This document shows positions 35,797-46,464 of a stretch of DNA of 64,000 bases, piece by piece (positions within the stretch are counted from its first letter, which is position 1; every line of letters starts with the position of its first letter). Source of the stretch: Brachionus rotundiformis. Taxonomy: Eukaryota > Rotifera > Eurotatoria > Ploima > Brachionidae. The stretch is from positions 1,051,944-1,115,943 of the forward strand of contig JAESIW010000154.1 in assembly GCA_016802295.1 (NCBI GenBank). The letters are read 5' to 3'. Below the pieces are notes generated by a model. That model was not told the origin of the DNA. It was given only the letters and a program-made list of their open reading frames with translations, and ran no database searches. Both the position numbers and the translations under genes were made by a program.

Positions 35797-36092
35797 ATGA
35801 GCTCAAAAGTAAATTTTCGAATTAAAATTTTAATTAGTAATTAATAATTGTTATCTTAAGGATTTTGCGTTTGAAGATGCTATTCCTAAACGATCCAAAT
35901 ATCAAAAATTTGTTGAAAAAATCAAAGCTATAAAATTCAATGATATGTAATATTGAACATTAAATTATATAAGTTAATCATATTTATTTAAGAATGAATG
36001 AGGTATTCTCTACCAAAGGGCTTATAATAATGATTGTGTTTATTATTATTTTGGGAATTTTGTTGGGTCTATTGCCAATGGCATATAAATAA
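35797..36092 (+). CDS. Small single-span membrane protein related to the lectin anchor
   Basis: Three exons, 35797-35808, 35861-35946 and 35993-36092, join in phase to 65 residues. A basic cytoplasmic part (AIPKRSKYQKFVEKIKAIKF) is followed by a membrane span, LIIMIVFIIILGILLGL, that is strikingly similar to the anchor of lectin C (IILVLIIILGILLGLIPV). It then stops at PMAYK without any lectin domain. It is on the opposite strand from the lectin genes, and a mobile repeat begins about 240 bases downstream. It may be a lectin gene that lost its ectodomain or a functional microprotein. The four-codon first exon is the weakest part of the model. Confidence 0.5.
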
Positions 36093-36329
36093 AAAAAGAA
36101 TTTAAACCTAAAATAATGATTAAAAAAATTTAAACTTTAGTTTTTAATAAATATTTACAAAAATGCTCATTTTTAAAATAAAAATAAAAATAAAAATATT
36201 TTATCTAGAAAACAGAAAATTATTGTCTAATTGGAATATTTCAATCAATCTGTCATTTTAACTGGTCCAATTTGTAATTATTAATTTTTTTAAAAGATTT
36301 CCAAAACATTAATATGGTATAGTTAAGAA

Positions 36330-37250
36330 TCAAACTAACTTAATAAATTTTACTAATTTAGTTACTAATAACTAAATAAAAGTAAGTAAGGTCAGTTTTT
36401 TGAAAATCATCTTATTTTAGATAAAGTATCATAATTATAATAGGAAGGTGAATTAAATATAGTTTTTTACATATTTAACTTTCAAGCTTTCATTTATAAA
36501 GAATCAATTAGAATCAACTGAATTAATTAAATTAGTTGAATATAATCAGAAGGGTATAAATAGGATGACATTTTTTACTTTTAGATTTGAAATTAAAAAA
36601 AAAATTTAAATTAAATAAGATAAGTAAAATAGTTAAATTGGTTAAATTAGTTCTTATTACTTGTGTTGACCAAAGGGTATAAATAGGATGTTTTTTTGGA
36701 AGAAATCAATTCATTTTTTTTAAATTTAAAAATTTCTAAAAACTTTTTAAGTTTAAGTTTAAAAAAGATGGAATCAAAAAGCAGTCACCATAACTCTGCC
36801 GATCCGCAGGTCCCAAGCCCTGATGAAAAAAGAGGAGGGTGGTGGCAGCCACATGCATCGTATGTGTGTGTGGTCTTTCACGTAGTCTGGAGAAGAGCTG
36901 TATGGCGGGTACATAGGCCTACGGGTCTTTGTCCAAGTCTTGTCGTATGAGGGCGCCGCTGGCTTCGACCATCTCCCAGTATAGAATCCGAAAGGAGCGA
37001 GAATCTGCTGTACAGCTGACCCTCTGCAGACAGTACGTAACTTTGGAAGCCTTAAGTTAAGACTTTTAAGTCGCTTGGTTTGTGGTTCCAAGCTAGTCTA
37101 AATAGTTGCCGAGTTCGCAGCCAATTTTGAGTGCTCGGATGAGTGGCGCTGTTTATGATGAACGTCCCACTGGCTTCTTAGGGAAAGTTTGGCCGTCATA
37201 ACTCTGCCAAAGCCGGTCCCAAGCCCGGTTGCGAAAAGAGGAGGGTGACA
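36330..37250 (+). mobile_element. Mobile repeat, copy B (uninterrupted)
   Basis: This is the uninterrupted counterpart of copy A. TATAAATAG boxes lie at 36555 and 36678. After the second there is an ATG at 36768 opening a 60-codon frame (starting MESKSSHHNS) that copy A lacks through a short deletion. The two CATAACTCTGCC...GAGGAGGGT motifs are at 36789-36841 and 37195-37246. The right boundary, where similarity to copy A ends, is within a base or two of 37250. The GC-rich half is almost identical to copy A, implying recent spread or duplication. Confidence 0.78.
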
Positions 37251-37727
37251 CTTGAGCTATTTTTATACTTTTTAGTATATAAATCATGATTTATGATTAT
37301 TTGTTATTAGGCATATAATGCCTAAGGATTCATTTTATTTTTTGACTTCAGCTAATTGGTTCAAAATAACTTTATTTTGGTTTTTTTATAATTTTACAAC
37401 TTTGTTTTAAGTTCATTTTATTTTAAATCTATTACTCTTAAACTTTTAACTTTAATTATATTATTTAAAAAAAAATGTAAAGTATGTCAAGCATTATATC
37501 TGACCATTGTTTCTCTTTTTTTACCGAAAAACATTTTTGACAACAAAAAGCATAATTTGATATTTAATTAAGATAGAATTCAATAAATTTAATTTATTTT
37601 TTTTAAGTCACGTAAAAATTATTTTAATTATCAAATTTCTATTTATAGACTAATAATATCCGCTTTATCTTTAATTAATTTTATTTGATAAACTAAAATT
37701 TACAAAAATAATGGGAAATAAATTAGA
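37251..37727. other. AT-rich 3' flank of lectin B
   Basis: No gene or RNA recognised between the mobile repeat and the lectin B stop codon. Confidence 0.45.
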
Positions 37728-40700
37728 TTAGTAGCATTTCCATTGAACAAATACGGCTTTTTTTAGACCATTGCATGGATCATGATGAAAAAGAGCAGAA
37801 TTAATTACATCGACGGAACAAATTTCCTTCGAGTCACACAGTTCCTTTAATTTAGTTAATGAACTATTAAAATAACACACTGGTCTATACGGCAAATTAG
37901 CAATATCACATTTAGAAATTGATGGATGAACTCCATAGAATCCACATACTATGTTGATTTTTTTTCCCAGAGAGCAGGTTATGTTTAATTGATCCTCATC
38001 ACACCAAATATCCTGATTTACCTCTGACCCAAAGACTTCGCTTTTAGGGCAAATTTCTGGCACTTCTTGATCTTGAACTTGGCATTTGCTTATTTGATTT
38101 TCCAATATGTATGGATCAACACATTGGTATTGCACTAAAAGCTGTTTGCCAAAATTTCTATTTAAATCACCACCTCCTAAACTATTGATCATAGCCTTAA
38201 GCTGGCACATATTTTTTGACTCACACAGTAAATAAACAGTTTGAAAACTTTCCATTGAATACATCATTGTAGGCAATTCTTTTAAGCTATTATCAATGCA
38301 AAATGTGGACCTGGTGTACTCTTGTATTCCAAAGTATGCCGAGTATATGTGTATGACCAGATCGGATGGACAGACCAAGACTAGTGTTGAGCCTTGGCAA
38401 ACAACTTGCTGGTATATGGGATAGGAGAAGTATGTGTTTGTTGAGTTGGTGAGCGGTTGTGGCACATAAGGCGAGTGGGTAGAGTCACAGGTTTTGTTAA
38501 TGTATGGTTTGGTTGAGCAAGTAGGCAAAGTGGACAATGTTGTTTGTGGTTGTTGGGTTGTTTCTTCACTGGATACGCATTCCCATTGAATGAGCAGCAT
38601 GTTTTGAAAGCCTTGACAAGCATTGATTAGTTCAGGATTAAGATCGAATGTATTCGACCCATGTAATGAACAAATCGATTTTTTATTGCATATGCTTTGT
38701 ACTTTGGAAAAAGTTGCTTCAGCATAGCATTTAGTTGGAACCCCTTTGTATTCAGAATTGGGACATTTGTGACCATTATCTATTCCATAATAAGCGCAGA
38801 TTATTTTAATTACAGATCCTTTGGGACACTTGATGATGGCTTTTGAAGGATCACACCACTGTTGCTGATACTGATTGGGATTTTTCAAAGCTGGACAAAT
38901 ATCTCCAATTGTTTTATTGATTGTACATTTTTTTATCAAATTAATACTTTGATCATCAAAACATTGATACTGAATTAACAACTGGTTATGGTATAAATTC
39001 TGAATAGGACACGGATTACCAAAATAAGTTTCAGTAACAATCAAGTCGCATGAATATTTGTTCTGGCACAAATTTCTAATGTAATGAAAGGTCATGTTTC
39101 TGTAGCATACAAGACCATGTGGATTAGACCAGCAGTAATTTGGTATATTTTTTTGAATACCAAAGTAGGCTGAGTGTATGTGTAGTTTTTGTTCCAATCT
39201 GGGACATTTTAGATGAAGTTTGGAACCGTAGCAGACAATTGTCTGCAAAATGGCACTTCCTAGTGAGTACATAAATCCAGATTGGATTGGAACCGGCTCG
39301 TAAGCACTTGTGTTCAAGCATTTGTCATGGTTAAGTTCAATATTTAATAAATGCTCTGTTTTACAAGGCTTTTTGTCCAGTGGTTCATCTACGAGTGATG
39401 AATTAGCTGAAAAGTCTAATTTAGCTTGATAAATATTTTCTTTGGATGCTTTGGATGCTTGGGAGTTATTTTCTAGAAAAAAATTAAACAATTATTACCA
39501 AAATCATATCTAAGGCCCGGTTAGCTCAGTTGGTTAGAGCGTCGTGCTAATAACGCGAAGGTCGTGAGTTCGATCCTCCCACTGGGCAAATTTTTTTTTC
39601 CATATTTTAAAATCTTTTATCTTTATTTTAAAAAAATAAACAAATATAATCTCATATTTAGTAAATTTAACCAAAATGAATAACAAATTAAGAATTCTTA
39701 ATATTAAAAAGTAATTATTAAAATAATCACAATAAAAGATTAATTATTTAATTATTGATTATCTGGTTATTAAAATTATTAATTAAACATTATGGAAAAA
39801 TATTAACAACAATTGAATTAATTTTAATATAGTTTAATAAAATTTTGGCCTGTGGGAGAATCGAACTCTCGTCCTTCGCGTACGACGCATTGCCAACTGA
39901 GCTAACTGGACCTTTTACCATCTGTACTTTTTAAATTTTACGAATTGTCTTATTTATAAAAAAAAGGTTTATATTACTTGATTTAGTTAATAGAAAAATC
40001 ATCAAAATTGCCAGTCCGGTAATCAAGCAGGCCAAAAATAGACCAAAGAATATTTTGGTCAATTTTTTTATTTTCCACCTTTGAAAATCAATTAAATTAG
40101 AATTTATTTATAAAAAATCAATATCAAAAGTATCAACATACACGCCAGTCTATTATCTTATCATTTATAAAATACTGATATTATACATTTTTAAAAGTAC
40201 CAGTTTCAAATTAATCATAAACAAATTAAACTGTCTTTTTTAAATTCTGAAATTTTATCCAAATCATCAAAAAAGACTTTATTCACTTTATTAATAAAAA
40301 ATTTATTTTATTATCTTTAATTTTGGTTAGACTGGACGCATGATGAATACAATATTAAAACATAAAAGTTTTACATTCTGTTTTCCATTAGTTCTTTTCG
40401 ACTCTGACCATCTCCCTTAAAGAAAAAATGAAATAAAATTTATGTCAGTCTAAAATTAATATTTAAAGATAATTAAAAATTAATTTAAATCGATTCTTTA
40501 TTCGGTCACAATCTCTGAGAAAGTGGTTACTAAGAAAATATCAATAAAATAAATTGCTCGTAAAGGACTGTGCATAGCCGGACCTAATTAAATTTAATTG
40601 GCTCATTAGGCCCAGTGTCCAAAAAACTTACAACTGGTCCAGACTGGAACCCTGGTGGGTAAAACTTGAACACTTTGGTGCGGAATTTTCTCCTCAAAAT

Positions 40701-40777
40701 CTAAAACAAAAACCTCATATTCTTCACAAAGGAAATGACAAATAATCCAAAAATACCTTTTCATTGATAAAATTCAT
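37728..40777 (-). CDS. Type II membrane protein with four SUEL/Gal_lectin domains, lectin B
   Basis: Five minus-strand exons (40777-40757, 40700-40632, 40415-40375, 40078-39978, 39472-37728) join in phase to 658 residues. The first three encode a short basic cytoplasmic tail, the fourth the membrane span (KIFFGLFLACLITGLAILMIF). The large last exon encodes a stalk and four lectin domains (about residues 155-250, 283-375, 435-530 and 567-658). Domain ends such as LLIQYQC, LLIQWEC, LLVQYQC and FVQWKC, and AYFGIQ/AFYGVHP-type motifs, define the family. The intron between anchor and lectin exons (39473-39977) contains a tRNA-Ile gene on the other strand and a tRNA pseudogene. The region covering the end of domain 2 to domain 3 is nearly identical to lectin C (see 38297-38612). 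Small 5' exons are supported by splice phase but not by homology. Confidence 0.85.
38297..38612 (-). repeat. Near-identical tract shared with lectin C (probable gene conversion)
   Basis: About 316 bases of the lectin B main exon match 41745-42061 in lectin C with only about six differences by eye, while flanking lectin domains have diverged widely. It covers the end of domain 2, the linker and the first half of domain 3. Confidence 0.85.
39515..39588 (+). tRNA. trnI-AAU: tRNA-Ile (anticodon AAT), intronic in lectin B
   Basis: Identical in sequence to the tRNA at 34969-35042, with intact arms, A and B boxes and a following T run. It lies antisense within the 505-base intron of lectin B, so Pol III transcription would oppose the host gene. 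Confidence 0.95.
39846..39912 (-). pseudogene. tRNA-Ile-derived pseudogene lacking the anticodon loop
   Basis: On the minus strand, GGTCCAGTTAGCTCAGTTGG and a B box GTTCGATTC align with the nearby tRNA-Ile, but the bases containing the anticodon (GCTAATA) are missing and the acceptor and D stems have mismatches. It sits inverted about 260 bases from the intact gene, inside the same intron. Confidence 0.75.
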
Positions 40778-41190
40778 TTTCTAAATGAAAATAAAATAAA
40801 AATACAAATAAATGAGGAAAATAATTAACTAGACTAGGTTTATTCAGCTGATTAAAAAAATTGATTCCATCGGTTTTTTTTCAGTCTAATACATTCTGAT
40901 TATTTTGTAACAAATTAGCAGAAATTAGAGAGAAAAATTAGAAAAAAAACAACCAAAACCTCTCAATTTCAGCACAAATATTTATCAACTATGAGAATTG
41001 CTTTAGCAACCAGGAGACTATCAATAGAATATTAGGTTACCTTTATGGTCACCATTAAACTAGTCGTACAACACGAAAGCAAATATACGGCTTTAAATAA
41101 TTTATTAAAAAGAAAAAAAAATAAAAAAAAAAATTACACAAGAAAAAATTTTTAAAATCGTTGTCAATAAGCTTAAAAAATTTGTTGTGG
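40778..41190. other. Spacer between lectin B start and lectin C stop
   Basis: About 410 AT-rich bases containing the lectin C 3' flank and the lectin B promoter. Nothing else recognised. Confidence 0.45.
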
Positions 41191-43968
41191 TCAAGTGCAC
41201 TTCCATTGTATAAACAAAGCTTTCTTGAATCCGACACAAGGGTCATCAAAAAATATGTCGGATCCGATGGCATCATAGGAACAGCTGGTGCGTCCGTCGC
41301 AGTCACTTTTCACAGTTGTGTACGAACTGTTAAAATAGCAGACAGGCTTGACGGGCAGTTCGGACACGCCGCACTCGGACAGCGACGGATGCAAGCCATA
41401 AAACGCACACACCACCTTTATTAACTTTGTACCACAGCTTAAGCTCATTGAATCGCCATCGCAAATTGTTTGATTGTAAGTCTCTTCTTGGACACTGGGA
41501 CAAATGTCTGGTATTTGGTTGTTGCTTGGACACTGGTTTATTTGCTCGGTGAGCACTATTGGATTGACACATTGGTACTGCACTACCAATTGTTTGTTGT
41601 ATGCTGAATTTAGCTCTATGCCACCCATGGTAACAGCATAGGCTCTTAGGACACACTTGTTTTTGCTTTCGCATGTTTTGTTGGTGATTTCGTAGCCTTG
41701 TGGTATGTAGAACATGTACGGGTTTTCTATGAATGGACTTGACATGCAAAATGGGGACCTGGTGTACTCTTGTATGCCAAAGTATGCCGAGTATATGTGT
41801 ATGACCAGATCGGATGGACAGACCAAGACTAGTGTCGAGCCTTGGCAAACAACTTGCTGGTATATGGGATAGGAGAAGTATGTGTTTGTTGAGTTGGTGA
41901 GCGGTTGTGGCACATAAGGCGAGTGGGTAGACTCACAGGTTTCGTTAATGTATGGTTTGGTTGAGCAAGTAGGCAAAGTGGACAATGTTGTTTGTGGTTG
42001 TTGGGTTGTTTCTTCACTGGAGACGCATTCCCATTGAATGAGCAGCATGTTTTGAAAGCCTGGACACACTTCGGTGAACCCGATGTCGTATTTTGTGCCA
42101 GTCTCGTCCCTAAATGTGCAATTTTGCTTTCCGTGACAGTTTTCCATAACCAATTCATAGGACTGCTTCGAGTAGCAAGCACTCGGCGCGCCATAATAAA
42201 ATGTTCCAGCACATCTCAAATTTGGATCAAGCCCATAGAAAGCACACAAAATATTTATCAAATGACCATTGGGACACTCAATAGAAAAAGGCTTCGAATC
42301 ACAGATCATTATTTCGTTCTGGACATCACTTTTGGCCGGACAAATTGAACTCTTGTTCTTGTTCAAATCGCAAGAAGAAACAGTCTGATAATTGGTTGAG
42401 TCCAAACATTGATATTGGACAAATAGTTGTTTGTTTTGTGAGCTTATGCACGGGTCACCAAAGCTGCCCACATTTACAGTTATATCACAAGAGCTCTTTT
42501 GCTCACAAATGGTAGTCAAATTACTAAAAGTTAAATCAAAATAGCATATTTCATGTAGACTTGGCTTTTTGCTACAGCTGAAAGTGTTTGTGTCAGGTTG
42601 GATGCCGTAGTAGGCCGAGTAGATATGAATTAGTTGATTAGAGGGACATTTTAGTTCGAGTGTAGAGCCAGGACAGACTATTATTTGGTTTATGGGATAC
42701 TGGAAATTGTAAGAGTTGGTCAGGCTTAGAAATTTAGGGCTGTAGATAGATTGTGTAGGACAATCGTTGGAATTGTAGTCAGAAGGAATGATCGAGTCCG
42801 GATTGGGGTCTATTTCACATAGCTTTTCGGTGGTGATGACCATTTGTTCAGTTGTTGCTTCATCAATGATTACAGTGCTTGGAGTTTGAGTTGTCTCCAT
42901 GGTGGTTTCCAAAAGCTCAGTGGTCAAGTCATATGTGGTAGTTGCTGGTGGTTGGGTGGTCAGCTCTTCCAATAATGCTTGCAGAGTGGTTGTTATAGCA
43001 ATTGTTGGCTCAGGTTTGGTTTCTGTCTCAATAATTTGGACAGTGTGGTTTAAAATTTTGTCAATAATTGTCGAGTCGTTTTTGTCGCTAACTAAAATGT
43101 TTGTTTGTTTGGTGTTGTTGAGAAATACCGGTATTAGACCCAAAAGGATGCCCAAAATGATTATCAAGACAAGGATAATAAACAAGCCGTAGGAGGACAA
43201 CACAACATTGGTTCTTTTAAATAATTAATTTAAAAAGTAAAATTTAATTAATCTCAGAGTAGTTTAACAAACATTTTTTTAAAACGGTTTGGCTGACCCA
43301 GAGCTGGAGATTCAACCAAATCTTTTGATGGTATTGACTCTATTCCATCATTCTTCTTTTAAAATAAATATTTTATAGTTTTGTTTATATTTTTATTTTA
43401 ATAAAAAATTTAAAGACAAAAATTTATCTTTTTTATATTTTTAATTTATCTCTGTGGAAGTTAAAATAATCTAACCTAAATTAAAAAGTTATCGGTCAAT
43501 TTAATGTTGAAATTAACTTAAGAAATAGCTTAATTTAATATTAATAATTTTTAAGCATTATTTTTTTTTCTCTCTCTCTCTCTGCATACTTGACTTGATC
43601 GAATCTTAAAAATTGATCATTATCTTTTTAATAATTTTTAAATTAGTTTTTCATATCTATATTTTATATCAAATCTAGTTTGATGGCTTATCTACTCTTA
43701 TTTCCAAATAATTAAGTTAAAAAATAGCTTTTAATTAATTTAGTTTTTTTATTAATTTTTGTAATTTTAATTTTAGATAAACATTTACTTTAACAAACGA
43801 CCCGTCTTTGTTCACAGCGTAGAACCTTCCTTGTTCAAGATCGGAAATATTGTTCACAAGCTAGACAAACAAACTAGATAAATAAAATAAATTATTATAT
43901 TATTAGATAATCTCTACCTGAAAAGACTTGGTCAATTGATTCGGAGAAATGTTGTTCTCACTTTTCAT
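41191..43968 (-). CDS. Type II membrane protein with Thr-rich stalk and four SUEL/Gal_lectin domains, lectin C
   Basis: Minus-strand exons 43968-43918, 43860-43789, 43355-43273 and 43213-41191 join in phase to 742 residues. About 75 cytoplasmic residues from three small exons precede a membrane span (~78-100). A Thr-rich, probably O-glycosylated stalk (~100-225) follows, then lectin domains at about 247-338, 372-465, 523-617 and 652-741. Signatures include AYYGIQ, CAFYGLDPN, AYFGIQ, CAFYGLHPS, GDPC and the WECV/WKCT ends. Binding of galactose or rhamnose is known for the family but untested here. The third exon has two adjacent acceptor choices (43355 or 43352). A short TC microsatellite lies in intron 2 near 43570. 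Confidence 0.9.
41745..42061 (-). repeat. Near-identical tract shared with lectin B (probable gene conversion)
   Basis: Counterpart of 38297-38612; see that entry. The similarity ends abruptly on both sides within coding sequence. Confidence 0.85.
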
Positions 43969-46464
43969 GATTAATAAATCGATGACAAAATTTAAAAAAA
44001 AAATTTAAATTAAAATCATTGATTTGGCAAATATACTCAAGTATATCCACAATATCTAAATAAACTTATAAGCTTATATGTAAATTTTAGGTATTTAAAA
44101 ATAACAAAATTTTAAATTAAACTGTTCTTAATTGTGAACAAAATCCTAAAGAAACAATTAATTCAATTTACGCCAGTAAAATACAGCACTAAGGAAACAA
44201 AACTTTTATTTTTCAAACCAAAGGCAGCCTAATAAACCTAATTGCTTCCTTTTAATTAAAATTTAATTTGTTTAAATAGCTGAACAAATTAAAAGATGTT
44301 GCCAATGTTTTCCGTAATTGAGAAATTACAAAAACTTGTGGCCGAGAAAACATCCAATGTCTGAAAAATACCACTTTCCATAAAGCGAATATTTGGACTC
44401 GGCCAGAAACTAAACTTGTTCTAAAAAAAATAAGCTTAAAAAAATTATTCCAAATTCCATTCGAACCGCAAATAAGGTCTATTAATTTAATGGATTGAGT
44501 TGTTTATTTTAATCTGTTTTGTAGCAATATATTTCAAGTTGATATTTTGTGTAGCTTCAATTTGTAGCCACTTGAATTCTATAAAAAGATTAAAAATATC
44601 ACACACTCACACTTGCTCTTTTATTTACTCTCTTTATAGGAAAAAAAGTTGTTTATTGAATCCTGATTAAGTCGCCTGAGTAAAAATTTTTCCATACCAA
44701 AAAATATATTTAACATTTTTGTTGACCATTAGGACACAAATTAGCTAATAGAGGCCAACAAAAGTTGTTTAATTGAAAAAAAAAGCTGAATAGGGTGATG
44801 TAGTGATGGTGGGTTTCCATCGAGGCCTTAGTTGACAGAAATTTGGCTTACGCAACTAATTCAATTTTTAAAACTATTCAATTTCGGATAGGTGCTTAAA
44901 CTTTGCCCTAATTAAATCTTGTTCTATGTGGTTTCTTTTTTAAAAATTCTAACTTTATTTACAAAATTTTAAAATTTTTTTTTTTACCAAAAGTTTGAAG
45001 TATTTTGTCAAGCTAAACAAAAAATTAAAATTCAAAAATTTGATTTTTTTTAAAGACCAGTTACCAAGACTGGTATTTATTAAGTACCATTCGAGTTTTA
45101 GATTATACAATCTTTAATTTTTCAATGTTTTTTTTTTAGCTCGACCAGCCTTATTTTGTTTATATAAGTAAAACAAAATCGCTCTTGAGGATCATTATTT
45201 TAAGCCAAAATTCAAATTTAAATAAATGAACTTTTTTAAATTTTGGTTTAAAGACTGGGGCTGTTTATTTTAGTTGTTTGAGTTTTTTTGGCAAAAATAG
45301 CTAAACTTTGAAAAATGTAATTGTCCATTTTATTTGTCCAGCTAAAAAATGATTCCAAACTTTTATCTTAAATATTTAGTCCACTATTGGGACAATATTT
45401 GGCAAAAAGTGTCCATTCTAATTGGAATACTGCTACTCTCTGCAAAGCCAAACTATTAGTGCTCTTTTGACTTTATTTTGGTGAAAAATTTTTTTAATTT
45501 GTCCAAGTTCAAGTCCGTTATCTTACCACCTGATATTTTTTGAAGTAAAGTAGAATTTTTTATTAAAAAAATAAAAATTAATTTTAAGTTTGAGAAAAAT
45601 ATTTGCTTAATTGTCAACCTTTAAAGGACCATTGACATAATTAGGATGTTGTGTAACTAAATTGGTTTCTCTCATAGAAAAAAATTATTGATTTTTTATT
45701 TAATCAAATAATTGCTTTATAAACAAAAAACTATTAATTATAATTGTTATTCGAATAAAAAATTGAGGTTAAAAGTTAAACCTATTTAATAAAAAAAAAG
45801 TAATTATTTTTTTAAATAAAAACAAACATGAGCTTAATTCCAATTTCTTTTGTTTTTTAAGGTTTTCTCAAAATATTTCTACAATTTCAGAATATCTACT
45901 AATTAAATTTTTAATAAAAAATATTTTTTAAATTTCTGGTCAATAATCCGTAAATTAAAATAAATTAAAAAATATATTTTAAAATTATGAAAAAAAAATT
46001 TATTAATAAATTATAAAGTGTCCATATAAGTTTATCATTTTGGGATTTTATTTTATAATTTGCCTCAAAGATCTCAGTTTATTCTAATTAATTGGTCATT
46101 AAAAAAATCACCTATCAATTAAATTACACTTGGCCAATTATTCACCATTTCAAGACCTCTCATTTAGTTACACATTTTAATTTCTTATAAATATTAACCT
46201 AATTAATTCAATAAATTAATTAATTTGAAATCGTTATAAAATATTTCAACAGTCCTTTTAAAATCAACTTGGTATAAATACAAGAAGTGAAGCTTTTTTT
46301 GCCAAATACATGGTGTTTCATAACACTAACCATTTAATTTTATGACTAATAAAAATAAAATTCAAAAATTTACGTTTTTAAGCGCAATTTAATTAAAGAA
46401 ATTAAAATAAATTACATAATTATTTTTCTAAAATTTTAATAAAAATAAATAATAAAATAATTTT
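43969..46464. other. AT-rich spacer between lectins C and D, with one possible exon
   Basis: Mostly featureless. At 44296-44424 the composition is coding-like on both strands. The minus strand reads 42 codons after a good TTTTTTTTAG acceptor, ending in TAA. The plus strand reads a 22-codon frame beginning MLPMFSVIEKL. Neither could be linked to other exons, so no gene is called. Confidence 0.35.

Larger units (their letters stand above)
39444..40075 (+). repeat. Parental copy (R3) of the tRNA-bearing duplication
   Basis: This is the part of lectin B that was copied to R2 (and partly R1): start of the main exon, the intron with tRNA-Ile, and the anchor exon. Relative to R2 it carries an extra ~65-base reverse tRNA-like sequence at 39846-39912. 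Confidence 0.85.

Noticed and set aside
39846..39912. A second functional tRNA of another isotype
   Set aside because: The anticodon loop is deleted and the acceptor stem is mismatched, so it was called a pseudogene.
39987..40078. An in-frame stop at the end of the lectin B anchor exon
   Set aside because: On recounting the T run the frame reads IFLLTKS and continues to a good donor, joining the main exon in phase. The gene is intact.
41055..41306. An extra open frame past the lectin C stop
   Set aside because: It overlaps lectin C out of frame, is low complexity, and has no splice support.
43561..43590. TC microsatellite as a possible regulatory element
   Set aside because: It is a short simple repeat within a lectin C intron, with no evidence beyond composition.
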